64,000 nt of DNA from RGIG5579 sp045655865. GTDB lineage: Bacteria; Bacillota; Clostridia; Oscillospirales; SIG627. The translations under genes and the position numbers were made by a program. The stretch's first letter is position 1; each line of letters opens with the position of its first letter. The stretch lies in NCBI GenBank assembly GCA_045655865.1, contig JAZOQB010000010.1:1-64000 (forward strand). The letters run 5' to 3'. The notes below the pieces were generated by a model. It made no database searches. It had not been told where the DNA came from and saw only the letters and a list, made by a program, of their open reading frames with translations. Positions 8,060 to 16,538 of this stretch are shown piece after piece.

Positions 8060-9853
8060 TTATCCCTTCTTTGCTTTTTCCGCTTTCAATTTTTCCAGCC
8101 AAGCGGTGGAAAGCGGTTCGCTTTTGATATCTTTTTTCTTGTTTTCTTCTTCCAGGCGCTCGATCAGCTCCAGAAGGATGGCGGGGGAATTGTTTCCCAG
8201 AGCCCGTCGCTTTTCGGTCATGCCTTCCAGCTCTCCGATCTGGTCGGGGCTAAAAAACTCGTTGAGAGCGGAAAAGGAGAAGGGCTCTCCGCTCTCGGTG
8301 AGCGATAACAGCTTCTCCAAGGCCTGACGGCAAAATTGACAGGGGAACGCTTCTGGGTGAAGCCTAGGACGGATGGCGCGGTCTAAAAGATACTCGGGCC
8401 GAAGCAGAAGGATCCCCAAAATGTTTTCTTCTTTGGTGGCCTGAGAGAGAAATTTTGCCTTATCCGGGTTGACCCGGTTTCCAAGTCCGCTGGCTTTTTT
8501 CATTTCTTCTTCCAGGCGTCCGCGATCTTCCCGGCGGGCTTCTTTTTTTTCGGTTCGCTGGACTTGAAGCCGGATGATCTCCAAAGGAAGGCCCGTGACC
8601 TCACAGATCCGCTGAATGAAAAGGGCCTTTTCCAAGGGGTTTTGGCTGGCGGAAAGAAGCTTGGTGCAAGCTTCCACAAAGGCGTTTTTTCCGTCCATGG
8701 TAACGATTTCGTGGCCTTGCAGGGTTACGTCAAACAGGTACTCCATAGCTCCGCGGGCTTCCCGTTCGTACTTTTCAAAGCCGCCCCGACCAAAGGCGCG
8801 GATAAAGTCGTCCGGGTCTTTGATGGGCTTTCCTTCCCGGTCCGTTTCCGGCAGGGTGATGACCCGCACCTGAAGACCTGCTTCCTGGAGGAGACGAATG
8901 GCTTTTTTTGTGTTTTCCCGGCCGGCTTTGTCCGAGTCGTAACAAATGCTCACCGTTTTGGCGTAGCGGGAGAGAAGGCGACACTGCTCGGCGGTGAGGG
9001 CCGTTCCCAGAGAAGCTACGGCATGGGTGATGCCGTGGGCGTGCAAGGAAACCACGTCCATGTTTCCCTCGCACAGGACCAATTCTTTCTTTTCGCTGTT
9101 TTTGGCAAAGTTTAAGGCAAATACGTTCCGGCCCTTTTTGAACACCGGGGTATCGTTGGTATTGATGTATTTGGGATCGTTTTCCCTCTGGGATGCTACC
9201 AGTCTGCCGCTGAAGGCGATGACGTTTCCCGCCGCGTCAATGACCGGGAACATGACCCGGCCGCGGAACAGATCGTAGAGACGGCCATTTTTTCCCATTC
9301 TGCCCAAAAAGGCCTCTTGGATCTCCTTTTCCCCATAGCCGTTTTTCTGAAGGAGCCGGCACAGCTCGTCCCAGGATTCCGGAGCGTACCCCAGACCGAA
9401 GTGCTTGATCATGGGAAGGGTCAGACCCCGGCCTATTAAATAATCCAGGCCTTTTTTTCCCTGGGGAGAAAGGATCGTTTGGTGCCAAAATCTGGCGGCC
9501 TGGGCATTCATTTCAAAGAAACGCTTTCGGTTCACCCGGGGACCGATCTCTCCGGTGACCGGCATGACAAGTCCAGCCCGGTTGGCCAAAAATTCAATGG
9601 CGGAAACGTAGTCCAGATTTTCCATCTGCCGGATAAAGGTGATCACGTCTCCCCCAACGCCGCAGCCGTAGCAGTGGTAATGGCTGGGGGTGGTGTTGGT
9701 ATAAACGGTAAAAGAGGGAGTTTTTTCGTGATGAAAGGGACAGCAGCAGACCTGGTTGCTTCCCGCCCGTTTCAAAACGGCGTACTGGGAAACGATCTCT
9801 TCCAAGGGGTTACGCAGAACCACTTCTTGAACAAAGCTTTCCGGAATTCGCAA
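8060..9853 (-). CDS. dnaG: DNA primase
   Basis: It synthesises RNA primers at the replication fork. The N-terminal CHC2 zinc site is C38, H41, C61 and C64 (CPFH and HCYGC). The primase core and TOPRIM domain follow (LVLCEGNMDVVSLHAHGI, ASLGTALT, CYDSDKAGRENTKKA), then a helicase-binding C-terminus. I place the start at the TTG at 9853, giving MRIPESF as in other primases: AAAGGAGG (9868-9861) sits 7 bp upstream. An in-frame GTG at 9880 lies upstream of that ribosome site and is unlikely. The gene is co-transcribed with rpoD 4 bp downstream. The toprim EG-x-MD motif has Asn where Tyr is common. Confidence 0.97.
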   Translation of the reverse strand: MRIPESFVQEVVLRNPLEEIVSQYAVLKRAGSNQVCCCPFHHEKTPSFTVYTNTTPSHYHCYGCGVGGDVITFIRQMENLDYVSAIEFLANRAGLVMPVTGEIGPRVNRKRFFEMNAQAARFWHQTILSPQGKKGLDYLIGRGLTLPMIKHFGLGYAPESWDELCRLLQKNGYGEKEIQEAFLGRMGKNGRLYDLFRGRVMFPVIDAAGNVIAFSGRLVASQRENDPKYINTNDTPVFKKGRNVFALNFAKNSEKKELVLCEGNMDVVSLHAHGITHAVASLGTALTAEQCRLLSRYAKTVSICYDSDKAGRENTKKAIRLLQEAGLQVRVITLPETDREGKPIKDPDDFIRAFGRGGFEKYEREARGAMEYLFDVTLQGHEIVTMDGKNAFVEACTKLLSASQNPLEKALFIQRICEVTGLPLEIIRLQVQRTEKKEARREDRGRLEEEMKKASGLGNRVNPDKAKFLSQATKEENILGILLLRPEYLLDRAIRPRLHPEAFPCQFCRQALEKLLSLTESGEPFSFSALNEFFSPDQIGELEGMTEKRRALGNNSPAILLELIERLEEENKKKDIKSEPLSTAWLEKLKAEKAKKG

Positions 9854-10128
9854 AAAAACACCTCCTTTGTTTTTTCTCACTATCTTTCTTATACGCGTGT
9901 TTTTTTCATTTCACTTTTTTTTGGAAAAAATTTTAAAAAAATCGGATTTTTTTCTTTTTTCCGCCAAACCACCGTGGCGAAAAAAACGGGAAGATTTTTG
10001 AGTTTTCCACAGGAAAAATGGAAAACGAGCCCAAAAAAACGCCGAAATCTCAAGGTTTTTCCCACAATCCACAGAGTTTTCCACAGGTTGCGGCTCGAGA
10101 CCCTGTGAAAAACTTTTGTGCAAAAAAA
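9854..10128. promoter_or_regulatory. A/T-rich intergenic region with DnaA-box-like sites upstream of dnaG
   Basis: This 275-bp gap before dnaG-rpoD carries three 9-mers close to the DnaA box TTATCCACA: TTTTCCACA at 10003-10011, CAATCCACA at 10065-10073 and TTTTCCACA at 10077-10085. A TTTTCCCACA lies between the first and second, and an inverted CTGTGAAAAA at about 10102. All three sites face the same way. The part next to dnaG (9890-9960) is very A/T-rich. No convincing -35/-10 pair was found, although TATAAG occurs on the minus strand near 9893. Confidence 0.4.
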
Positions 10129-11067
10129 TTATTGTTTAGGGCAAAACAGGGGGTCATCCGGCGCTAAGATCCGGACATTTTCCAGGTAGGAGAGGGGGGA
10201 TGCGGGGGATGGATGAAAGGACAGAGAGACCGCCCGAAGTGCTTGATGGGAAAAGTCCGGGTCCTTTCGGTCTTTTCCGTATTTGGAATCTCCTACCAAG
10301 GGGTGCCCCAAAAAGGAGAGGGTGGCGCGGATCTGATGGGTGCGTCCGGTGTGCAGAACGATGGAAAACAGCGTCCGGTTTCGCTTCGGGTCAAATAGGC
10401 GTGGCCGGATCTCGGTGATGGATGTCAGATATCCGGGCGCGGGGACGGGGGATACCAGGACCCGGTTTTCCCGCTCGTCCTTTTTTAAATATACGGTAAC
10501 GGTCTGATGCGCTTCCAGCTTTCCGTGGCACCAGGCCAGGTATTCTTTTTCCACTTGCCTCTCCCGGATCACCTCGTTCATTTCCCGGAGCGCGAGGGCG
10601 CTTTTGGCACAGATCACAAGGCCCGAGGTGTTTCGGTCCAGGCGATGGCACAGGGCGGGAGAGAAGGAATTTTCCGACTCCGGACAAAATTCGCCCTTTT
10701 GAGAGAGGTAGGCTTTGATATGATCGATGAGCGTCCCGGTTTTTTGAACGGCGTCGCTATGGCAGGACTGACCGCAGGGCTTATCCGCGACCAGGATGTT
10801 TTCATCCTCGTAGACCACAAAAACGCTGGGAGTCAGATTGCGAAAACTGTCCTCAGCTGCTCCGAAAAAGTCCGGAGATAAAAAGAGCTGGACCGTGTTT
10901 CCTTTTTCTAAAATCTGCCCCGGCTCGCAACGCTTCCGGTTTACTTTGATTTTTTTCGTGCGGATGGCCTTATACAACAGCGATTTGGGCAGGGCGACGG
11001 TTACTTTCAGGACAAATTTGTCCAGGCGCTGGCCGGCGTCGTTCTCGTTGATGCAAAATTCTTTCAT
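10129..11067 (-). CDS. RluA family RNA pseudouridine synthase
   Basis: A 312-residue enzyme converting specific uridines of rRNA or tRNA to pseudouridine. An S4 RNA-binding domain occupies about 1-70 (RLDKFVLKV, KSLLYKAIRTKKIKVN). The catalytic domain has the motif HRLDRNTSGLVI with the essential Asp, plus EKEYLAWC and HQIRATLSFLGHPLVGDSKYG. The S4 domain and GDSKYG end are typical of the RluC/RluD branch, but the target base cannot be read. It overlaps trmB by 4 bp (ATGA), so the two RNA-modification genes form an operon. Confidence 0.93.
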   Translation of the reverse strand: MKEFCINENDAGQRLDKFVLKVTVALPKSLLYKAIRTKKIKVNRKRCEPGQILEKGNTVQLFLSPDFFGAAEDSFRNLTPSVFVVYEDENILVADKPCGQSCHSDAVQKTGTLIDHIKAYLSQKGEFCPESENSFSPALCHRLDRNTSGLVICAKSALALREMNEVIRERQVEKEYLAWCHGKLEAHQTVTVYLKKDERENRVLVSPVPAPGYLTSITEIRPRLFDPKRNRTLFSIVLHTGRTHQIRATLSFLGHPLVGDSKYGKDRKDPDFSHQALRAVSLSFHPSPASPLSYLENVRILAPDDPLFCPKQ

Positions 11068-11717
11068 GGGCGGCGTGCCGTGACGGCGAAAATGGGAAGA
11101 CCCTGAGCGGATTTTGCCGTTTCGTATTCGGTGAGAATATTTCCTTGAGCCCAGGGGGAGTGGTGCAGATCCCGGGTCAGATCTTCCAAGGTCCAGCCGG
11201 CGGCCCTGTAGTTTTCCAAAGAGGATTCAAACAAGAGGGCATGGTCCGTTTTTTGGCGGATGGCGCCGCCCTCTTTCAAGATGTTCCGGTACACGGAAAG
11301 AAACGAGGGGGCGGTGAGTCGGCGCTTGGCGTGACGGGACTTGGGCCAGGGATCGGAAAAATTCAGGTAGATCTTATCTACCTCTCCCGGAGAAAAGATC
11401 TCCGCCAGCTCTTTGGCGTCTCCGCTTAAAAAAAGAACGTTGGAAAGACCGGCCTCTGCCACTTTTTCTACTGCCAAAAGCAGAGCTTCCCGACAGGCTT
11501 CAATGGCAACGTAGAGAGTTTTTGGGTTTTGTTTTGCCAATTCCAGAAGAAAAGCGCCTTTGCCGCAACCGATCTCCAGTTCCAGGGGAAGGGACTTGGC
11601 ATCGGGCACAGAAAAAAGGGTGCGCACACGGCCCTGATGGGATGCACCGTCGTGAATCAAAAAAGTGTCACAAAGCTGGAATCGCTCCTCGGTGTGCTTC
11701 TTTTTTCTCATTCTCAT
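11064..11717 (-). CDS. trmB: tRNA (guanine-N7)-methyltransferase
   Basis: TrmB uses S-adenosylmethionine to methylate G46 of tRNA. Visible motifs are the AdoMet site LEIGCGKGAFLLELAKQNP, the acidic strand YVAIEACREALL and the family signature NFSDPWPKSRHAKRRL followed by the TDH segment. Three Met codons lie near the start. I chose 11717 (MRMRKKKHTEERF, as in other TrmB proteins), preceded by GGGGGAAAA. The outermost ATG at 11738 would leave only an 8-nt leader after the promoter's start site and has no SD. It is the first gene of the pair with the RluA-type synthase. Confidence 0.95.
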   Translation of the reverse strand: MRMRKKKHTEERFQLCDTFLIHDGASHQGRVRTLFSVPDAKSLPLELEIGCGKGAFLLELAKQNPKTLYVAIEACREALLLAVEKVAEAGLSNVLFLSGDAKELAEIFSPGEVDKIYLNFSDPWPKSRHAKRRLTAPSFLSVYRNILKEGGAIRQKTDHALLFESSLENYRAAGWTLEDLTRDLHHSPWAQGNILTEYETAKSAQGLPIFAVTARRP

Positions 11718-11752
11718 GGCTTTTCCCCCAAAAAACATTATGGTTATCTGCT

Positions 11753-11781
11753 ATTATATCATTTTTTCAGGAAGAAAGCAA
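11753..11781 (-). promoter_or_regulatory. Promoter of trmB and the pseudouridine synthase gene
   Basis: Minus-strand TTGCTT (11781-11776), a 17-bp spacer and a perfect TATAAT (11758-11753). Transcription would start near 11746, which argues for the internal trmB start at 11717. Confidence 0.8.
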
Positions 11782-11868
11782 GAAAACCCGTCAAAAACCT
11801 TTGAAAAAAGAAGAAAAGGATGGGGCAAACGGGAAAATCGGCATTTTTTCATAAATTTTACAAAAAAA

Positions 11869-11889
11869 TTGACTTTCTTTGACCTTGAC
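11869..11889 (+). promoter_or_regulatory. CtsR operator 1 (inverted heptads)
   Basis: Read on the minus strand this is GTCAAGGTCAAAGAAAGTCAA. It contains the CtsR consensus GGTCAAA-N3-AGTCAA plus an extra half heptad. It overlaps the -35 element (11885-11890) of the ctsR promoter, so bound CtsR would block RNA polymerase. Confidence 0.88.
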
Positions 11890-11913
11890 AAGAAGCAGGA
11901 GTCCGGGTATAAT
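11885..11913 (+). promoter_or_regulatory. Sigma-A promoter of the ctsR operon
   Basis: Perfect TTGACA (11885-11890), a 17-bp spacer and perfect TATAAT (11908-11913). A CtsR operator lies on each side. Confidence 0.92.
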
Positions 11914-11921
11914 TTTACCAG

Positions 11922-11946
11922 AAAGTCAAAGAAAGTCAAAGTCAAA
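11922..11946 (+). promoter_or_regulatory. CtsR operator 2 (direct heptads)
   Basis: AAAGTCAAAGAAAGTCAAAG followed by TCAAA contains the direct consensus AGTCAAA-N3-AGTCAAA with a further GTCAAA. It begins at the predicted transcription start (about 11920) and ends just before the ctsR SD. Confidence 0.9.
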
Positions 11947-11962
11947 AACGGAGGAAACGGAT

Positions 11963-12433
11963 ATGATCTTATCCCAACGGATCGCCCTACTTTTGGAGGA
12001 GATGCTGGAGGCGGCGGGAGGGGAACTTTCCATCGTGCGCAATGAGTTTGCATCCCGGATGGGGTGCGTGCCCAGTCAGATCAATTACGTGATCACATCC
12101 CGCTTTACTCCCGAGCGCGGGTACGTAGTGGAGAGCCGACGTGGGGGCGGAGGATTTATTCGCATCCGCAAGGTAAAGATGGGGCGGAATGAATACCTGA
12201 TGCATTTTTACCATGCCATCTCTTCCGCCATTAACTTTGAGAGCGCTCGGGTCTTTGTGGGAGAGCTGATCTCCCAGTCCATTCTGGAACCCCGGGAGGG
12301 AAAGCTGCTGTTGGCGCTTCTCTCCGATCGGGCTCTGGATCAGGTCCGCAGGGAGGATCGGGACCGCTTGCGGGCGCAGCTGTTTCAGACAGCCATTTTA
12401 CAAATGATTGCAGAAAGCGAGGAAAAACGATGA
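11963..12433 (+). CDS. ctsR: Transcriptional repressor CtsR
   Basis: CtsR is the class III heat-shock repressor of Gram-positive bacteria. It binds tandem heptads and is inactivated on heat or oxidative stress with help from McsA, McsB and Clp proteases. The 156-residue protein has the winged helix-turn-helix in 1-70 (CVPSQINYVITSRFTPERGY) and the wing RRGGGGFIRI, which carries the glycine-rich heat-sensing tip. The C-terminal dimer domain follows. The ATG at 11963 is preceded by GGAGGAAA. Two matching operators flank its own promoter, so it is autoregulated. It overlaps mcsA by 4 bp. Confidence 0.97.
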   Translation: MILSQRIALLLEEMLEAAGGELSIVRNEFASRMGCVPSQINYVITSRFTPERGYVVESRRGGGGFIRIRKVKMGRNEYLMHFYHAISSAINFESARVFVGELISQSILEPREGKLLLALLSDRALDQVRREDRDRLRAQLFQTAILQMIAESEEKR

Positions 12434-12942
12434 AACGTCAAATCTGTGAACGGTGTCGGGAAAAAGAGGCATCGGTATATTATAAAGAAAGTGTCAACGC
12501 CTCTTCCCGGGAAATTCGGCTGTGTGCCGATTGTGCTCGGGAAATGGGAATCGGCTTTGGCGGAAAAAGTGTTCTAGAGGAGGAGTTTTTTGCCGCTCTC
12601 CCCCTCTTTGCTAAGCCTTCTTCCCGTGAGCGTCGGGGGAGCGAGGGCGGAGTCTGTCCCACTTGCGGCAAGAGCCGGGAGGAGATTTGCCTGAGCGGGA
12701 GATTCGGTTGTCCCCACTGTTACGACGCTTTTGCGCAGGGCCTTGATATGACGCCCTTTGTGGGTCGGGGCTATCGGGGAGGCAGGCTTGGCTCTGCATC
12801 CGGGGAAACCGGGGCGAGAGGCCCTATACAGGAGGATCCCGGAAAAACGTTGAAAAAACAGCTGCAGGAGGCCCTTGAGGTGGAAAATTATGAAAAAGCC
12901 GCCCAGATTCGGGATCAAATTCGGGCCTTGGAGGGAAAATAA
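12430..12942 (+). CDS. mcsA: McsA, activator of the McsB arginine kinase
   Basis: A 170-residue zinc protein that partners McsB and modulates CtsR. Two CxxC pairs at the start (CERC, CADC) and a second zinc module (CPTCGKSREEICLSGRFGCPHC) are seen, then a C-terminal UVR motif (LKKQLQEALEVENYEKAAQI) of the type shared with UvrB and ClpC. The order ctsR-mcsA-mcsB-clpC confirms the identity. Its stop codon touches the mcsB start without a gap. Confidence 0.95.
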   Translation: MKRQICERCREKEASVYYKESVNASSREIRLCADCAREMGIGFGGKSVLEEEFFAALPLFAKPSSRERRGSEGGVCPTCGKSREEICLSGRFGCPHCYDAFAQGLDMTPFVGRGYRGGRLGSASGETGARGPIQEDPGKTLKKQLQEALEVENYEKAAQIRDQIRALEGK

Positions 12943-13950
12943 ATGTATTGGTATGAAAAAGAAGCCCGGCAATTCGGCCCGGTCCTGTCCACCCGCGTGC
13001 GCTTTGCCCGGAACTTGGAAAAGACGCCCTTTCCCCAGAGATTGAAGGGAGAAGGGCGGGAAGAGGTCTTTGAAAAAGTAAAAAAGGCCTTTGAGGAAAA
13101 AGAGATCCTGGCGGTTCCCTTCGACGGCCTGGAGGATGTGGTAAAAGAGGCTTACGTGCAGACACACCTATCTTCCGCGCATCTTGCCAAGTCGGGAAAG
13201 GGAAGCGGACTGATCCTGTCCAAAGACGGAGACGTGGCGATCATGGTCAACGAGGAGGATCATTTGCGACTTCAGGTGATAAAGCCTGGCAAAGAGATCC
13301 GCTCTTCCTTTGACAAGGCCAGGAGCTGGGCAGAATTCGGGGAGGAAAAACTTCCCTTTGCGTTCCGGGAGGGGCTGGGGTATCTTACCTCCTGTCCCAC
13401 CAATTTGGGCGCCGCGATGCGCGTGTCCGTGATGATCCACTTGCCCGCGCTAACGGCCGTGGGAGGGATCGCTCCCTTGACCCGGAGTCTTAACGATGCG
13501 GGCTTTACCGTTCGAGGGCTCTTTGGAGAAGGCAGCCGGGAAAGCGGCGATATCTATCAGATCTCCAACCAGATGAGTCGGGAAGGGTTGCCGGAGGAGA
13601 TCGTATCCTCCTTTGAAAAAGTGATCGCCCAGGTGGAAGAGAGAGAAGAGAAGGCCAGAGATGCGATCTTGTCCCGCGACCGCCTGGAGGCAGAAGATCG
13701 GGTCAGCCGGGCAATGGGCGCTATGAGATATGCAAAAAAAATGGACTATTCGGAATTTATCACTCTCTATTCCCGGGTAAGATTCGGAAAAGAAGCGGGT
13801 CTTTTGCCCGACTCGTCGGTACAGGGACTGGATCGGCTTTTGATCGAGTTGATGCCGGCGCCTATGATCCTTCGGGATCGGCTTCTTTTGGATGAAAGGG
13901 ATCGGGATATTCGGAGAAGCCAGATCTTACGGGAAAGAATGAAAGAATAA
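12943..13950 (+). CDS. mcsB: Protein arginine kinase McsB
   Basis: McsB phosphorylates arginine residues, marking proteins for the ClpC-ClpP protease and inactivating CtsR. The 335-residue sequence is a guanido-kinase fold without the N-terminal lobe: STRVRFARNL near the start, SSAHLAKSGKGSGLILS, the substrate-loop segment SCPTNLGAAMRVSVMIHLPAL and the GLFGEGSRESGDIYQISNQ strand near 195. Its ATG abuts the mcsA stop, so translation depends on coupling. It is followed 11 bp later by clpC. Confidence 0.96.
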   Translation: MYWYEKEARQFGPVLSTRVRFARNLEKTPFPQRLKGEGREEVFEKVKKAFEEKEILAVPFDGLEDVVKEAYVQTHLSSAHLAKSGKGSGLILSKDGDVAIMVNEEDHLRLQVIKPGKEIRSSFDKARSWAEFGEEKLPFAFREGLGYLTSCPTNLGAAMRVSVMIHLPALTAVGGIAPLTRSLNDAGFTVRGLFGEGSRESGDIYQISNQMSREGLPEEIVSSFEKVIAQVEEREEKARDAILSRDRLEAEDRVSRAMGAMRYAKKMDYSEFITLYSRVRFGKEAGLLPDSSVQGLDRLLIELMPAPMILRDRLLLDERDRDIRRSQILRERMKE

Positions 13951-13961
13951 GGAGAAAGAAT

Positions 13962-16391
13962 ATGCAAGCGAATTTTTCGGAACATGCCCAAAGGGCTCTG
14001 GAAAATGCCCAGAGCGCCGCGGCAGAATTGGGGCATCGATACGTGGGAAGCGAGCATCTGCTTTTGGGATTGATCTTAACTTCTGAGTGTGCCGCGGCAG
14101 AGATCTTGAGCCAGGCAGGGGTTACCTTTGACGGGGCCCGAGAGAAGCTGATGGCGCTTTGCCAGACCGGCGAGCCGGTACAGTTTGATACGGCGGAGAT
14201 CACCCCGCGGGCTCAGAGAATGCTCCAGGCCGCGGTGTACGAAAGTGCAAAACACCACCGGGAGACGGGAACGGAATTCATTCTTTTGGCCTTAACTTCC
14301 GATTCCGACAGCCTTGGGGTGAGGATCTTGTCTCTTCTGGGTGCGGACGTGGGTGCCATTTACAAGGCTTGCCGGGAGTACATCCGGGAGCTGGAGAAAA
14401 TGGACGGAAAGGATGGCCAAAAAGCTCCGTCCCGAGGCAAGGGAAAGAACAAAAACCTTGCCAAATACGGACACGATCTCACGGAGGATGCCGCCGCAGG
14501 ACGGCTGGATCCCATCATCGGAAGAGAAACGGAGCTGGAGAGGGTGATCCAGATCCTTTCCCGGCGAACAAAAAATAACCCCTGTCTCATTGGAGAGCCC
14601 GGCGTGGGAAAGACCGCCATTGCCGAGGGACTGGCTCAGCGCATCGTTGCAGGAGACGTGCCGGAGACATTATCGGGGAAAAAAGTGGTGACCCTGGATC
14701 TTGCCGCCATGGTGGCGGGAAGCAAGTACCGGGGAGAATTTGAAGAGCGGATCAAAAACGTCATTGACGAGGTGACCGAAAGCGGAGATACCATCCTCTT
14801 TATTGATGAGATTCACACCATCGTAGGTGCGGGGGCAAGCGAGGGAAGCATGGACGCTTCCAATATTTTAAAGCCTGCTCTGGCTCGTGGAAATCTTCAG
14901 GTGATCGGTGCGACCACCCTTTCGGAATACCGAACCATTGAAAAGGATGCCGCCCTGGAACGGCGCTTTCAGTCCGTGACGGTGGGAGAACCCAGTGAAG
15001 AAGAGGCCATTCTTATTTTGAAGGGGCTTCGACCCAAGTACGAGGAGCATCACAAATTGGCCATTACCGATGAAGCCATTGAGAGTGCCGTAAAGCTCTC
15101 GGGCCGCTATATTTCCGACCGTTATCTGCCGGATAAGGCCATCGATCTTGTGGACGAAGCCGCATCGCGCCGCCGCATCCAGAGCCTTTCCCCCTCTCCG
15201 GAGGAAAAGGAGATCCAGGGAGAAATTCTTCGTCTGGAGGAAGAAAAAAAGAAGGCGGTGGAAGAAGAGGCCTACGAGCGTGCCGGAGAGATACGCACCC
15301 AGATCCAGGAGAAAAAGGCCCTTTTGGCAGAGAAAAAGAAAGCCGGGGACAAGGAGAAGTGCGGCGCCATCGGAGAAGAGGAGATCGCGCAGATCGTCAC
15401 CCAGTGGACGGGGATCCCCGTGAGCCGTCTTTTGGAAGAGGAGGCTCGAAGGCTTACCGAGTTGGAAAAGATCCTGGGTGAGAGGGTCATGGGCCAGGCA
15501 GAGGCGGTGAGTGCGGTGAGCCGAGCCATTCGCCGGAGCCGCACGGGGCTGAAAGACCCCAAGCGCCCTGCGGGTTCTTTCCTCTTTACCGGACCTACGG
15601 GCGTGGGAAAAACCGAGCTTTCCCGGGCCATTGCCCAGGTGATGTTCGGTTCGGAGAACAAAATGATCCGGGTGGATATGTCGGAATTGATGGAGAAGCA
15701 CGCCGTTTCCAAGCTCATTGGCTCTCCTCCCGGCTACGTGGGCTTTGACGACGGGGGACAGCTGACGGAGAAGATCCGTCGAAACCCCTATTCCGTGGTT
15801 TTGTTTGATGAGATCGAAAAGGCGCATCCGGATGTGTTCAATATCCTCCTTCAAATTCTGGAGGACGGAATCCTCACCGACTCCCACGGGCGACGGGTGG
15901 ACTTTAAGAACAGCATTATCATTATGACCTCCAACTGCGGAGCCAGCAGTCTGGCTGTGAAAAAATCTATGGGCTTTGCCACCGGTTCGGAGGACACAGC
16001 CCAGGATCGGGACGACGAGGAAAAGATCCGCCGGGCTCTAAAAGAGACCTTCCGCCCGGAATTTTTGAACCGATTGGACGAGATCATCATCTTCCATCGC
16101 CTGGCCCAGCCGGAGATTCTGGCCATTGCCCGAAAAATGCTCCGGGAGGTGTCTCGGCGACTTTGGGAAACCGGCGGCATTACCCTGGAGTTTGACGAGC
16201 CGGTGACGGAAAAACTTTCTCAAGAAGGATTCGACCCAGTTTACGGGGCTCGACCCTTGCGCCGTGCCATTCAGCGAACCGTGGAAGATTCCCTTTCCAA
16301 CTTCCTTCTTTCCGGAGAATTTTGCGAGGGAGATCGGATCCATGCAAGTCTTTCTGAGGACGGTCAGATTCAGTATTCCAAGAAAGCCTAG
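13962..16391 (+). CDS. clpC: ATP-dependent Clp protease ATP-binding subunit ClpC
   Basis: A Hsp100 unfoldase of 809 residues that feeds substrates, including arginine-phosphorylated ones, to ClpP. In order: double Clp-N repeat (1-145, FSEHAQRALENAQ, YVGSEHLLLGL), AAA1 with Walker A GEPGVGKT and Walker B ILFIDEIHT, the middle coiled-coil with a UVR motif (about 420-460), AAA2 with GPTGVGKT and VVLFDEIEKAHPDVF, and the C-terminal D2-small domain. The UVR middle domain is the ClpC hallmark and binds McsA/McsB-type adaptors. AAGGAG precedes the start. It is the last gene of the CtsR operon. Confidence 0.97.
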   Translation: MQANFSEHAQRALENAQSAAAELGHRYVGSEHLLLGLILTSECAAAEILSQAGVTFDGAREKLMALCQTGEPVQFDTAEITPRAQRMLQAAVYESAKHHRETGTEFILLALTSDSDSLGVRILSLLGADVGAIYKACREYIRELEKMDGKDGQKAPSRGKGKNKNLAKYGHDLTEDAAAGRLDPIIGRETELERVIQILSRRTKNNPCLIGEPGVGKTAIAEGLAQRIVAGDVPETLSGKKVVTLDLAAMVAGSKYRGEFEERIKNVIDEVTESGDTILFIDEIHTIVGAGASEGSMDASNILKPALARGNLQVIGATTLSEYRTIEKDAALERRFQSVTVGEPSEEEAILILKGLRPKYEEHHKLAITDEAIESAVKLSGRYISDRYLPDKAIDLVDEAASRRRIQSLSPSPEEKEIQGEILRLEEEKKKAVEEEAYERAGEIRTQIQEKKALLAEKKKAGDKEKCGAIGEEEIAQIVTQWTGIPVSRLLEEEARRLTELEKILGERVMGQAEAVSAVSRAIRRSRTGLKDPKRPAGSFLFTGPTGVGKTELSRAIAQVMFGSENKMIRVDMSELMEKHAVSKLIGSPPGYVGFDDGGQLTEKIRRNPYSVVLFDEIEKAHPDVFNILLQILEDGILTDSHGRRVDFKNSIIIMTSNCGASSLAVKKSMGFATGSEDTAQDRDDEEKIRRALKETFRPEFLNRLDEIIIFHRLAQPEILAIARKMLREVSRRLWETGGITLEFDEPVTEKLSQEGFDPVYGARPLRRAIQRTVEDSLSNFLLSGEFCEGDRIHASLSEDGQIQYSKKA

Positions 16392-16414
16392 CCACCTTGC
16401 CGGAAAAACCAATG

Positions 16415-16455
16415 AAAAAGAGCTGCCAAAGTGAAAAACGGGCAGCTCTTTTTTC
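16415..16455 (+). terminator. Terminator of the ctsR-clpC operon
   Basis: AAGAGCTGCC (16418-16427) pairs with GGCAGCTCTT (16441-16450), with a 13-nt loop and a following T-run. Confidence 0.88.
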
Positions 16456-16469
16456 GATCTTTTGGGCAA

Positions 16470-16499
16470 TTGACAAAAGCTTATCCGGGATGGTACAAT
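16470..16499 (+). promoter_or_regulatory. Promoter of the acyltransferase gene
   Basis: TTGACA (16470-16475), an 18-bp spacer and TACAAT (16494-16499). It starts transcription after the clpC terminator and rules out translation starts upstream of about 16510. Confidence 0.8.
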
Positions 16500-16538
16500 T
16501 TGATCGGACTTGGCAAAAAAACAATGCTGGAGGACGCC

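Noticed and set aside
9890..10111. Replication origin
   Set aside because: DnaA-like sites are only partial matches and dnaA, dnaN and an unwinding element arrangement are absent; kept only as a possible regulatory cluster.
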